From assembly GCA_024635655.1 (NCBI GenBank), contig JAGXIL010000090.1, positions 1 through 64,000 on the forward strand: a DNA stretch of 64,000 bases, written 5' to 3'. The notes under the pieces were generated by a model. The model searched no databases, was not told the DNA's origin, and worked only from the letters and a program-made list of their open reading frames with translations. Source of the stretch: Gillisia sp. (GTDB lineage Bacteria; Bacteroidota; Bacteroidia; Flavobacteriales; Flavobacteriaceae). Below are positions 8,644 through 17,595 of the stretch, in pieces (the first letter of the stretch is position 1; each line of letters begins with the position of its first letter). A program made the translations under genes and the position numbers.

Positions 8644-9426
8644 ATGAAATTCGAGAATATTTTAAATGATAATCAGGACGGGATATTAACCATAACCATT
8701 AACCGCCCTTCCAAATTAAATGCTTTAAACAGAGATACTATTCAGGAATTGCATCAGGCTTTTCAAGATGCTGAAAGTGATGAATACGTGAAGGTCATTA
8801 TTTTAACCGGAAGCGGGGAAAAGGCATTTGTAGCCGGGGCTGACATCAGTGAATTTTCAGATTTTTCTCCTGAAGAAGGCAAAGAACTTGCAGCAAAAGG
8901 CCAGGAGATCTTATTTGATTATGTAGATAATTTTCCTAAACCTGTAATTGCAGCGGTTAACGGATTTGCCCTGGGTGGCGGACTTGAATTAGCATTGGCA
9001 GCACATTTTAGGGTGGCCAGTGAAAATGCAAAGATGGGGTTACCCGAAGTTTCCCTGGGAGTGATCCCGGGTTATGGAGGTACCCAAAGATTACCACAAA
9101 TTGTTGGCAAAGGCCGGGCCATGGAAATGATCATGACTGCTGGAATGATAGATGCAAGTCAGGCGCTTCAGTATAATTTGGTAAATCATGTGACTACTCA
9201 GGACGAGCTTTTAGAATTCACCCACCAAATGGCTTCTAAAATTGCCGGAAATTCTTTGGTTGCGATAAAGTCTGCTATAAAAGCAGTAAATGCAAATTAT
9301 GAAGATGGGGTAAATGGTTTTGAAATCGAAATTGAAGAATTTGGAAGATGCTTTGGTACTGCCGATTTCCGGGAAGGAACAACCGCCTTTTTAAATAAAC
9401 GAAAAGCAGATTTTCCGGGAGAATAG
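8644..9426 (+). CDS. Enoyl-CoA hydratase/isomerase (crotonase family)
   Basis: A 260-residue crotonase-fold enzyme, probably hydrating 2-enoyl-CoA in fatty-acid or amino-acid breakdown. Oxyanion-hole segments are AFVAGADISEF and NGFALGGGLELALA; the two catalytic glutamates expected of true hydratases appear in MGLPEVSLGVIPGYGGTQRL. Length and motifs match short-chain enoyl-CoA hydratases (PaaF/Crt type), but the acyl chain cannot be told. It ends 32 nt before a large hairpin (9459-9498) that may terminate it. Confidence 0.93.
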   Translation: MKFENILNDNQDGILTITINRPSKLNALNRDTIQELHQAFQDAESDEYVKVIILTGSGEKAFVAGADISEFSDFSPEEGKELAAKGQEILFDYVDNFPKPVIAAVNGFALGGGLELALAAHFRVASENAKMGLPEVSLGVIPGYGGTQRLPQIVGKGRAMEMIMTAGMIDASQALQYNLVNHVTTQDELLEFTHQMASKIAGNSLVAIKSAIKAVNANYEDGVNGFEIEIEEFGRCFGTADFREGTTAFLNKRKADFPGE

Positions 9427-9458
9427 ATAAAAATCTTCTCATCCTGGAGAACAGAATT

Positions 9459-9498
9459 AATATGGAATTTTTCCTTAAATTAGGAATTATTCCATATT
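9459..9498 (+). terminator. AT-rich hairpin between crotonase and radical SAM genes
   Basis: Perfect 10-bp arms AATATGGAAT (9459-9468) and ATTCCATATT (9489-9498) enclose an inner TTCC/GGAA stem and an 8-nt loop. A T-rich stretch follows. It could terminate the crotonase transcript, but its right arm overlaps the -7 box of the next gene, so it may also be an operator. Confidence 0.5.
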
Positions 9499-9502
9499 TT
9501 TG
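9495..9502 (+). promoter_or_regulatory. -7 box four bases before a start codon (leaderless candidate)
   Basis: TATTTTTG matches TAnnTTTG exactly and is followed by TTTT and then ATG at 9507. Transcription normally starts about 5-7 nt past this box, so the mRNA would begin at or next to the AUG. No -33 TTG is seen. Confidence 0.45.
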
Positions 9503-9506
9503 TTTT

Positions 9507-10583
9507 ATGTCAAATGGAGAGAATATTGTAAAAGGAAGAGGCGCACAACTCAATGTCGCGAACAGGTTTGATTCGCAGCATCATGAAATGCGGGACGATT
9601 TACTCAATTACTGTGCTATGGAAGGAGACGAAGCAAGTAACTCCAAAACCGTTCTCATAGATACTTTTCCTAAATCCATAGTTAACAAAGTTACCAGTCC
9701 CGATTTACGTATGGGTTTTTCCCTGAATCCTTACCAGGGTTGTGAACATGGCTGCGTGTATTGCTACGCCAGGAATTCACACGAATATTGGGGTTACAGC
9801 GCGGGTTTGGATTTTGAACAAAAGATCCTGGTCAAAAGGAATTCCGTAGATCTGCTGGAGAAAAAATTGCAAAGCAAGCGCTGGGAAGCCGCACCCATTG
9901 TTCTTTCCGGAAATACAGATTGTTACCAGCCCATTGAAAAGAAACTGGAGATCACCCGGCAACTGCTCAAAACATTTTTAAAATATAAACACCCGGTTGG
10001 GATCATCACTAAAAATGCTCTGATCCAGCGGGATATAGACATTCTGAAAGATCTTGCTGCAGATGGCCTGGTGCACGTGCACCTATCCATCACCTCTTTG
10101 GATGAAAAGATGAGAAGTTTACTTGAACCCAGAACTGCCTCAGTAAAAAAACGGCTGGAAACCCTGGAGAAGCTCTCGGCTGAAAATATTCCTGTACACG
10201 TGATGATGGCACCTATCATTCCCGCAATTAACAGTCACGAGATCCTGCCTTTGGTAAAAGCGGTAGCAGAAAGAGGCGCTTTGGGTGTAGGTTATACCAT
10301 GGTAAGGCTTAATGGTGCCATAGGAGGTATTTTTACCGACTGGATCAAAAAAACCATGCCCGACAGGGCAGAGAAGGTACTGCACCAGATCGCGGAATGC
10401 CACGGTGGAAGTTTGAACGACAGCCAGTATGGCCGCAGAATGAAAGGCGAGGGCAATATTGCGGAACAGGTAGAACAGCAGTTCACTATTGCCCGAAAAA
10501 AATATCTTAAGGACAGAACATTAATGCCATTAAATTGTGAATTGCACCGGGAATCTAAAGATGGGCAATTAAAATTATTTTGA
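9507..10583 (+). CDS. PA0069-family radical SAM protein
   Basis: A cytoplasmic radical SAM enzyme of the PA0069 / spore-photolyase-like group. The [4Fe-4S] cysteines form CxxxCxxC in GCEHGCVYCYARN (Cys79, 83, 86, counted from ATG 9507). SGNTDCYQPIEK and VGIITKNALIQRD follow in the TIM-barrel part. I chose ATG 9507 (358 residues) over ATG 9462: the extra 15 codons fall inside a hairpin, and a -7 box lies 4 nt upstream of 9507. The reaction of this family is not established; DNA or RNA repair has been suggested for relatives. Confidence 0.88.
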   Translation: MSNGENIVKGRGAQLNVANRFDSQHHEMRDDLLNYCAMEGDEASNSKTVLIDTFPKSIVNKVTSPDLRMGFSLNPYQGCEHGCVYCYARNSHEYWGYSAGLDFEQKILVKRNSVDLLEKKLQSKRWEAAPIVLSGNTDCYQPIEKKLEITRQLLKTFLKYKHPVGIITKNALIQRDIDILKDLAADGLVHVHLSITSLDEKMRSLLEPRTASVKKRLETLEKLSAENIPVHVMMAPIIPAINSHEILPLVKAVAERGALGVGYTMVRLNGAIGGIFTDWIKKTMPDRAEKVLHQIAECHGGSLNDSQYGRRMKGEGNIAEQVEQQFTIARKKYLKDRTLMPLNCELHRESKDGQLKLF

Positions 10584-10606
10584 AAGGCAATTATTTATTC
10601 CCGAAA

Positions 10607-11383
10607 TTATACTATTCCCAGCCCCAGTAAAATAGAAAAGATAAGCAGCATCGCTCCTATAACGAGTTGCAGCGTTTTGATGGTAATTTTTTTCAAAACC
10701 TTATTACCAATAAAAGCTCCTGTAAATGCTGAAAGAACTGCTGCAAATAATAACTGATAATTAATACTATCCCCTAGTTTTAGGATATCTGCAGCGTAAA
10801 TGCTTAGTCTGGAAATATCGATCAAAACCGCAATAATAATTCCCGTTGCTATGAATTCTTCCTTACCTAAGTTTGCCTTTATTAAAAATGCCGTCCTTAA
10901 CGCTCCCTGATGCCCTGAAAGCCCACCAAAAAATCCGCTTAAGACACCACCCAGCGGCAGGAATTTTTTGTCAATACTGATTCTGGTTAGATAGGGCACC
11001 ATATCAAATAGAGCGAAAGTAGCAAGTAGTATGGCTATGATCATTTTTAGCGGAGTGATTTCAAATACATTTTCATTGATCGAGTAGGTCATGATGGGAT
11101 CTGTACCTGCTAACAGGGTAAGAATGTATGCACCAAGAAGAGCAAACAGAAATGCGGGGATCCCAAATTTTAAAATGATGACTTTATTCGCACGCTTACC
11201 TATAAGGGTGAGCTTGAAAAGGTTGGTAAGAAAATGAACAATTGCAGTTAAAGCCACCGCTAATTCTACAGGAAAAAAGTAAGCAAATACCGGAAGAAGT
11301 ACCGTCCCCAGACCAAATCCAGAAAAGAAAGTGAGTCCCGAACCCAAAAGAGCAATAAGACATATCAGAATGTATTCTATCAT
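10607..11383 (-). CDS. TauE/SafE (TSUP) family anion permease
   Basis: A 258-residue inner-membrane protein with about seven to eight hydrophobic helices. The two half-repeats of the TSUP family are visible: GLGTVLLPVFAYFFPVELAVALTAIVHFLTN near the N-terminus and LGGVLSGFFGGLSGHQGALR around the middle. These transporters move sulfite, sulfoacetate or other organosulfur anions; the substrate here is unknown and no sulfur genes are adjacent. It has its own promoter (see 11422-11444). Confidence 0.9.
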   Translation of the reverse strand: MIEYILICLIALLGSGLTFFSGFGLGTVLLPVFAYFFPVELAVALTAIVHFLTNLFKLTLIGKRANKVIILKFGIPAFLFALLGAYILTLLAGTDPIMTYSINENVFEITPLKMIIAILLATFALFDMVPYLTRISIDKKFLPLGGVLSGFFGGLSGHQGALRTAFLIKANLGKEEFIATGIIIAVLIDISRLSIYAADILKLGDSINYQLLFAAVLSAFTGAFIGNKVLKKITIKTLQLVIGAMLLIFSILLGLGIV

Positions 11384-11421
11384 TAAGCAGGTTCGCTAAA
11401 ACTATAAATTTTAAAGTGCCA

Positions 11422-11444
11422 CAAATATAGAACTTGTAGACAAG
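11422..11444 (-). promoter_or_regulatory. -7 box plus 12-bp palindrome upstream of the TSUP gene
   Basis: On the minus strand TATATTTG (11429-11422) fits the -7 consensus, 38 nt before the ATG. Just upstream, in the spacer, lies a palindrome CTTGT-AG-ACAAG (11433-11444). A dyad so close to the promoter could be an operator; the bound protein is unknown. Confidence 0.4.
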
Positions 11445-11499
11445 AAAATAAACTGCGTAAGCAGTGGGAGATTAAATTCGCTTATCTTCTGAAAAGGTC

Positions 11500-12615
11500 T
11501 TAGTTTTTGTTAACTGGGACAGAATTGGGATTAGCCTCCCTGACCAGGTAAACAAATACCGGAAAATGATCACTGTACCCTCCTGTATATCCACCATAGT
11601 CATAACTTCTGAAGGGATAGCCACGATATTGTCCTCTGGCAGTAATTAAATAATTAGCATTGAAGATTCCGGCCTTATAATAAAAATACCCTTCGCCGTT
11701 CTTATTCAAAAAGGGTTTAGTAAGGAGAATTTGGTCAAACAGGTTCCACCCATCACGATATGCCAGGCTTCCCAATCCTTTTTTATTCAAATCTTCCATT
11801 GGATTATATAGTTCCTGGTTCCCGGTTTTTCTTTTCTTTCCTTTGGCTTTCAAATATTTTTTGATACTTCTGTCTGAAGGATCATCATTAAAATCTCCCA
11901 TGGTCAGTATTTTAGCATAAGGATCCAGATAATGCAGGGAATCTATAATTTGTTTATTTAATTGGGCAGCCTTTTCCCGCTTTTTACTGCTTCTGGCCTC
12001 TCCGCCGCTTCGGGAAGGCCAGTGGTTAACTATAAAATGCATGGTCTCTCCTTCAAAAGATCCACTCACCACAAGCTGGTCCCGGGTGAAAACACGTTTG
12101 GTTGGATCTTTAAGATCATATATAAGCAGGCGATGAGAGTTGGAATTGGAAGGTATAAATAGATCCTTTCTGTAGAGAAGGGCTACATCAATTCCGCGCC
12201 TGTCCGGAGAATCATAATGGATAATTCCGTAGTTATAATCTGTAAGGGAAGGTTGATTTAGGAGGTCTTCTAAAACTTTGCGGTTTTCTAATTCGCATAA
12301 TCCAATGATAGCAGGGGGAGCTAGAGCTGTTTCTGCACCAATTTCAGCTAATACTTTCGACATATTTTTAAGTTTGTCCTCATATTTCTCCAGTGTCCAT
12401 ACATCAGCTCCTTCCGGAGTGCGATCATCATCAAAAGTTAAAGGATCATTTTCAGTATCAAAAAGATTTTCCAAATTATAGAATGCTATCGTCCTTATAT
12501 TATATGTTTTTTTCTCCTGAGAAAAGCAGGAGGAGTAGGTGAAGACCATCAATAGGATCAAAGATTTAACTGATAGATATGAAGTATTTTCTGGTCTTCC
12601 TAATACACATTTCAT
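11500..12615 (-). CDS. Secreted endonuclease/exonuclease/phosphatase-fold protein
   Basis: A 371-residue protein with an N-terminal signal (hydrophobic run about 17-30, SSCFSQ) and a full EEP domain. Catalytic signatures are in order: FYNLENLFD, GLCELENR (metal-binding Glu), NHWPSRSGGE, GDFNDDPSD and the terminal SDHFPVF. The fold cleaves phosphodiester bonds in nucleic acids or phosphoester bonds in lipids and inositol phosphates. Its start faces a TonB receptor across 96 nt, and a DUF5689 lipoprotein follows that receptor; this layout suggests an extracellular hydrolase feeding an uptake system. The substrate is inferred, not shown. Confidence 0.88.
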   Translation of the reverse strand: MKCVLGRPENTSYLSVKSLILLMVFTYSSCFSQEKKTYNIRTIAFYNLENLFDTENDPLTFDDDRTPEGADVWTLEKYEDKLKNMSKVLAEIGAETALAPPAIIGLCELENRKVLEDLLNQPSLTDYNYGIIHYDSPDRRGIDVALLYRKDLFIPSNSNSHRLLIYDLKDPTKRVFTRDQLVVSGSFEGETMHFIVNHWPSRSGGEARSSKKREKAAQLNKQIIDSLHYLDPYAKILTMGDFNDDPSDRSIKKYLKAKGKKRKTGNQELYNPMEDLNKKGLGSLAYRDGWNLFDQILLTKPFLNKNGEGYFYYKAGIFNANYLITARGQYRGYPFRSYDYGGYTGGYSDHFPVFVYLVREANPNSVPVNKN

Positions 12616-12711
12616 AGTTCTGGAAATTATAAATCTATATTAAATTACCTATTTAATTCAGACTATCGAAATAAAACTTATAACTTAATTACTGAAAATC
12701 AGCATATTATA

Positions 12712-15543
12712 ATGAATGGAAGGGGGTATTTATGGGTTCTGGGTCTTTTTGCTTTATGTGAGGGTGCTGCCCAGACTGCTGTAAAAGGTGTAGTGGTTGA
12801 GGCTTCTTCTTTTGAAGAAATTGAAAATGCTGAGGTTAAATTAGAGGGAACGACCTTTAGCAGTAAAACAGATCCTGACGGAAAATTTGAAATTTCCGAT
12901 CCCAATTTACCTTTGGGTAACCAGATATTATTTTTCTCCGGAACGGGATATTCAGATTTGAGGCTTCCAATAATAATTCTAAAAGGAGAAACCAAAGATC
13001 TGGATCTGATCCCTCTTCAACGGGATATGTTTCACGAGCAGGCGATCAATGGAATAATCAGCCTTACCGATAATGAACTAAATGATGACGAAGGGAGTAT
13101 CGAAAATGTTTCCGGACTACTGCAGGCAACAAAAGATGTATTTCTCAATGCAGCGGCTTTTGACTTTAGCTCAACATTCTTCAGGCCCAGGGGTTTTGAC
13201 AGTGAGCATGGGAAGTTATTGATCAATGGAATTGAAATGAACAAAATGTTTAACGGACGACCCCAATGGGGGAATTGGGGAGGTTTAAACGATGTTCAGC
13301 GAAATCAGGTTTTCTCGTTAGGACTTGCTCCTTCAGAAGTAAGCTTTGGGGGATTGGCAGGAACAACTAATATCATCATGCGAGCTTCAGAATTTAGTGC
13401 AGGAGGCAGAATTTCATATGCCGCTGCCAACAGAAGCTATACCGGGAGGGTAATGGGTACTTATAATTCCGGGGAAGTCAAGGGAGGATGGGCTTATTCT
13501 GTTTCCGCCTCAAGGAGATTTGCCCAGGAAGGATATAATGATGGCAGCCTATATGATGCCAATGCCCTGTTCATTTCTTTATCCAAAAATTTAAATGAAA
13601 AGCACGAGATTAATTTTACCGGATTTTATACTCCAAATATCAGAGGGAAATCATCTGCCAATACCCAGGAAGTTTTTGACATTAAAGGGCGACGCTATAA
13701 TTCGTTTTGGGGATATCACAACGGACAAATAAGAAATTCCAGAACAAGAGAGATCAAAGAGCCGGTACTAATGCTAAATCATTACTGGAATATAAATGAT
13801 AAGATAGAGGTTAATAATAATGTGGCTTACCAATTTGGAAAAATGGCGAACACACGAATTGATTACGGGGGTACAAGACTGGCTGTACAGGCAAATGGAG
13901 AGGAAAGTTATATAGGAGGAGGAAGCAATCCGGACCCTGCCTATTACCAGAAGTTGCCAAGTTACTTCCTGCGCTTTCAGGACAATCAAAATTATCAGGC
14001 AGCATATCTTGCCAGAGAGCATCTGGAGGAGGAGGGCCAGGTAAATTGGGAGCAACTTTACCGGTCTAATCTAATTTCAGAAGCTGCCGGAGGAAATGCA
14101 ACTTACGTAATTGCAGAAGACCGGAATGACGATGAACAAATATGGGTAAATTCAATTATAACTTATATTCCTAATGAATCGATAATAATAAATGGCAAAA
14201 TAAATTATACCAGGCTCAAAAGCGAAAATTTTGCCAGTATAAATGATCTTCTGGGAGGAGAGGGTTACCTGGATGTGGATTTTTTTGCGGAAGGAGATTC
14301 TGAATACAACCTTGGAGACAGAGCTCAAAGTGATCTGCAAAACCGAAACCGAGTTGCTTTGGAGGGAGACCGCTATAAATACAATTTTCAACTCCTTGCC
14401 GGCGTAGCCGATGCTTTTGCGCAGGCTCAGTTCAAATATTCAATGATTGATTTTTATGCCGCCGGAAATATTTCCCATACCTCATATCAAAGAAACGGAT
14501 TATTTCAAAATGGAAATTTTCCTGATAATTCCCTGGGGAAAAGTGAAATCCTTTCATTCCTGGATTACGGGGTCAAAGGAGGAGCCACCTTAAAATTCAC
14601 CGGAAGACATTTGCTGGATGTAAACCTGGGGCGTTTCACTAAAGCTCCCGGATTGAGAAGTTCTTTTTCCAACTCCCGGCAGAACAATGAGGTGGTTGAA
14701 GGGTTGAGCAGCGAAAAGATTGAATCTGCAGACTTAAGCTACAGGTTCAGAGCTCCGTATATGAAATTGCGGATTACCGGATACTTTACCGAAATTAAAG
14801 ATGCCACTGAAATCTCCTTTTTTTATGCTGATGGCCTTTCAGGACTAGGAAGGAATAGTACAACAGCTTTTGTGCAGGAAGTACTTAACGACATAGACAA
14901 ACAGCATTTGGGAATGGAATTAGGTATTGAGGTAAAAGTCACATCTACTATTAAAGTAAAAGGAGCGGCGGCTTTAGGGCAATATACATACAGCAATAAC
15001 CCAAACCTGTATTTAACTTCTGAAGATTTTACAGAACCCGTGAATTATGGGAGTGCATATCTTAAAAACTACAGAATTGCGGGAGGACCGCAACGTGCAG
15101 CGCAGATTGGATTTGAATATAGTGATCCTGATTTCTGGTGGTTTGGAACTACCGTAAATTTTTTCTCTCATGCTTTTGCAGATATAAGCCCCCTAAGCAG
15201 AACCAAAAATCTTTTAACCGATGGGGACGGTCAACCTTTACTTGATTTTGATAATGACAGGGCCAGATCTTTGTTGCGGCAGGAGCAATTTGAAGATTAT
15301 ATCCTGGTAAATGCTATTGGCGGTAAATCCTGGATGATAAAAAGGGGAAATTATGCAGGATTTTTTGTGAGCCTCAATAACATTCTTGATGTTCTATATA
15401 AAACGGGAGGTTTTGAACAATCCCGCAGTGCAAATTATCGCACGCTACTCGCAGATAAGGAAAGGGATCTGCCCATTTTTGGATCCAGGTACTGGTACGG
15501 GAATGGTGCCAGTTACTACATAAATTTTTATCTAAGGTTTTAA
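12712..15543 (+). CDS. TonB-dependent outer-membrane receptor with N-terminal carboxypeptidase-regulatory-like domain
   Basis: A 943-residue outer-membrane transporter. A signal peptide (cut near AAQ) is followed by a carboxypeptidase-regulatory-like beta domain at about 23-105 (VKGVVVEASS... TDPDGKFEIS), a plug region at about 115-230 (LLINGIEMNKM, FGGLAGTTNIIMR), and a long beta-barrel ending in aromatic YYINFYLRF. No SusD partner is adjacent; instead the next gene is a DUF5689 lipoprotein 29 nt downstream. This makes it a solo receptor rather than a classical SusCD pair. The substrate is unknown; nucleic-acid fragments are the leading guess from the flanking genes. Confidence 0.93.
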   Translation: MNGRGYLWVLGLFALCEGAAQTAVKGVVVEASSFEEIENAEVKLEGTTFSSKTDPDGKFEISDPNLPLGNQILFFSGTGYSDLRLPIIILKGETKDLDLIPLQRDMFHEQAINGIISLTDNELNDDEGSIENVSGLLQATKDVFLNAAAFDFSSTFFRPRGFDSEHGKLLINGIEMNKMFNGRPQWGNWGGLNDVQRNQVFSLGLAPSEVSFGGLAGTTNIIMRASEFSAGGRISYAAANRSYTGRVMGTYNSGEVKGGWAYSVSASRRFAQEGYNDGSLYDANALFISLSKNLNEKHEINFTGFYTPNIRGKSSANTQEVFDIKGRRYNSFWGYHNGQIRNSRTREIKEPVLMLNHYWNINDKIEVNNNVAYQFGKMANTRIDYGGTRLAVQANGEESYIGGGSNPDPAYYQKLPSYFLRFQDNQNYQAAYLAREHLEEEGQVNWEQLYRSNLISEAAGGNATYVIAEDRNDDEQIWVNSIITYIPNESIIINGKINYTRLKSENFASINDLLGGEGYLDVDFFAEGDSEYNLGDRAQSDLQNRNRVALEGDRYKYNFQLLAGVADAFAQAQFKYSMIDFYAAGNISHTSYQRNGLFQNGNFPDNSLGKSEILSFLDYGVKGGATLKFTGRHLLDVNLGRFTKAPGLRSSFSNSRQNNEVVEGLSSEKIESADLSYRFRAPYMKLRITGYFTEIKDATEISFFYADGLSGLGRNSTTAFVQEVLNDIDKQHLGMELGIEVKVTSTIKVKGAAALGQYTYSNNPNLYLTSEDFTEPVNYGSAYLKNYRIAGGPQRAAQIGFEYSDPDFWWFGTTVNFFSHAFADISPLSRTKNLLTDGDGQPLLDFDNDRARSLLRQEQFEDYILVNAIGGKSWMIKRGNYAGFFVSLNNILDVLYKTGGFEQSRSANYRTLLADKERDLPIFGSRYWYGNGASYYINFYLRF

Positions 15544-15572
15544 AAACACCGGACATAACTAAACCAAATGAA

Positions 15573-16967
15573 ATGAAAGCTTTTAAAAAATACGTGATCT
15601 GCATATTATGTTTAGGATGTTTTATTTCATGCGTGAAAACAGACGATTTTGATCTCCCGGAAATTGATGATTCTAATTTTGAATTTGAAGGAGCCACTAC
15701 AACTATTTCATCCGTCAAAGGGCACTACAACCTGGAGACAGAGGAAATTTACACTTTTCAAAACACAGGAGTTGCCATAGAGGGATATGTGGTTTCAAGT
15801 GACGAGGCAGGTAACTTTTATAAAGAACTTATTCTTCAGGATAGGGCTTCAGAGCCTACCGCAGGAATACAGGTGCTTGTTGATGACAATGCCTTGTTCA
15901 CCACCTATGAATTTGGAAGAAAGATTTTTATAAAGCTGGATGGACTTAGCCTTGGGTTTAACCATGGCGTCTTGCAACTCGGGATCCAACACCGGGGAGA
16001 TGTTGTTCCCATTCCGCGGGCACTTATTGAAGATCATATCATCAGGACTTCCGAAAAACTTCCTATAGAACCTTTAAGAGTGGAAATTGAGGATTTCAGT
16101 GACCAATATAAGAATTTGTACATTCTTCTGGACAATGTTCAATTCGATCGGAATCTTGTGAGGGATGAAAAAATTTTCTCTTTTGCCTCAGAAACTACCG
16201 ATGAATATGACGGTATTAGACAACTGGAAAGTTGCGAAAGCGGTGCGACCACAATGATTAGTACCAGTACCTTTGCCGATTTCAGGTCGCTGTTACTACC
16301 TCAGTCTTCAGGAAGTGTAGAAGGTGTCCTGACCAGGGATTTTTACGATGACTTTTACAATTTGGTGATCAATACTCCTGAAGCAATAAAATTTGATGAA
16401 GGGGAAAGATGTGATCCGGATTTTCTTTTTTGTGGGGAAAATAACTCGCCCGGAATAGAAACTATTTTTGAAGAAGGTTTTGAAACCATCACTACGCAGC
16501 GGATGCTAGAAACCAGGGGCTGGACAAATAAAAATGTTAGTGGTGGAAGCGAGTTATTCAAACCTGGAACATTAACCGGAAACAGGCATGTAAGGATCTC
16601 TGCCTATAATACAGTGGAAAACTCTATAGAAGCCTGGCTTGTCACTCCTCCTATTGATCTAACTACCTCTTCAAATGAAGTGCTTTCAGTAGATCTGAGA
16701 TCATCTTTTGACAATGCGACGATCCTGAGGGTTTTAGTCACCACAAATTTTACGGGTAATCCTCTTACAACCGACTGGACCCTCGTAGAAGCCAAAATCC
16801 CGGTAGGCCCCTCCAACCAAAATGCCGCTCAGTTCTTAAGATCTCACATAGATGTTTCCTGTTTGGAAGGAACAGTGCATATTGGATTCCATTACCAGGG
16901 AGGGTCCGCTGAAAAAACCACCACCTATGATATTGACAATATAAGAGTGACCGGAGCAGCTTTATGA
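15573..16967 (+). CDS. DUF5689 lipoprotein with choice-of-anchor-type C-terminus
   Basis: A 464-residue predicted lipoprotein: the signal MKAFKKYVICILCLGCFISC has its lipobox Cys at 20. Residues about 45-270 match the DUF5689 type seen across Bacteroidota (IEGYVVSSDEAGNFYKELILQD, FIKLDGLSLG), which resembles OB-fold segments of extracellular nucleases. The C-terminal ~170 residues form a jelly-roll-like cleaved-adhesin/choice-of-anchor region (FEEGFETITTQRML, VTPPIDLTTSS). It is 29 nt after the receptor gene, so probably cotranscribed, and may act as a surface binding partner. Confidence 0.85.
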   Translation: MKAFKKYVICILCLGCFISCVKTDDFDLPEIDDSNFEFEGATTTISSVKGHYNLETEEIYTFQNTGVAIEGYVVSSDEAGNFYKELILQDRASEPTAGIQVLVDDNALFTTYEFGRKIFIKLDGLSLGFNHGVLQLGIQHRGDVVPIPRALIEDHIIRTSEKLPIEPLRVEIEDFSDQYKNLYILLDNVQFDRNLVRDEKIFSFASETTDEYDGIRQLESCESGATTMISTSTFADFRSLLLPQSSGSVEGVLTRDFYDDFYNLVINTPEAIKFDEGERCDPDFLFCGENNSPGIETIFEEGFETITTQRMLETRGWTNKNVSGGSELFKPGTLTGNRHVRISAYNTVENSIEAWLVTPPIDLTTSSNEVLSVDLRSSFDNATILRVLVTTNFTGNPLTTDWTLVEAKIPVGPSNQNAAQFLRSHIDVSCLEGTVHIGFHYQGGSAEKTTTYDIDNIRVTGAAL

Positions 16968-17144
16968 ATAGGAGCCCTGCTTTGCTTTCGAAAAACCAAC
17001 TCAATTAAAAAATTTGCTCTTGAGTGCATAAATTCGTTTACTCTAAAGCAAAGACTAACAGGAAATTAAGAAAATCTGAAGATATTTTAGGTAATTTTCC
17101 ATCTTGATTGTACGCTTTTGCCCCTTTCACCTTAAATATCGAAG

Positions 17145-17552
17145 ATGATAAAAAAACTACTCCTTTTACCTTTTCTCGTATTACTTTTCGGCTCTCCTGC
17201 TTCTGCCCAGGATATTTCCGGTTCCTGGAGCTGGAATTCAAAAGAGGGCGGGAATATGTTTACCCTTGACCTTATTGAAACCACTGAAGATAATTTCCGG
17301 GGAAACCATTGCAGCGTATATCTTCACGGAAACCGAATAGACTGCAGCGATAATAAAGAGGAATTCAGCATTGTGCTTATACGTAAAGCAGAAAATATTT
17401 TTCAGGGAAGTATAAGAAGTGGTTATAGCAGTGCCATAGGTAATGTTCAGCTGCAATACCTGCCCGAAGACAATACTATGCTGTTCTCCCTTAAAACAGC
17501 CCCTGAAGGGGAATACTATATGCCTGTTGAAGCGAGATTAATTAGGAACTAA
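17145..17552 (+). CDS. Small secreted protein of unknown function
   Basis: A 135-residue protein with a clear signal peptide (MIKKLLLLPFLVLLFGSPAS, cut near ASA/QD). The mature part is beta-rich, starts DISGSWSWNSKEGG and ends EYYMPVEARLIRN, recalling small secreted Bacteroidota lipocalin-like proteins. Two cysteines (in NHCSV and RIDCSD) could form a disulfide. No enzyme motif is recognised. It converges on the 17596-18324 gene over a shared hairpin terminator. Confidence 0.7.
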   Translation: MIKKLLLLPFLVLLFGSPASAQDISGSWSWNSKEGGNMFTLDLIETTEDNFRGNHCSVYLHGNRIDCSDNKEEFSIVLIRKAENIFQGSIRSGYSSAIGNVQLQYLPEDNTMLFSLKTAPEGEYYMPVEARLIRN

Positions 17553-17565
17553 ATTTTATAACTAA

Positions 17566-17592
17566 AAAGATCAGCTCCCGGAGCTGATCTTT
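17566..17592 (+). terminator. Bidirectional intrinsic terminator between convergent genes
   Basis: Perfect 12-bp arms AAAGATCAGCTC (17566-17577) and GAGCTGATCTTT (17581-17592) with a 3-nt loop. T-rich sequence follows on the plus strand and A-rich sequence precedes it, so it can stop transcription from both sides. Confidence 0.85.
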
Positions 17593-17595
17593 CTC

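Noticed and set aside
16980-17053. CTTTGCTTT / AAAGCAAAG inverted repeat after the DUF5689 gene
   Set aside because: The 56-nt spacing and absence of a T tract make it a poor terminator; likely chance in AT-rich sequence.
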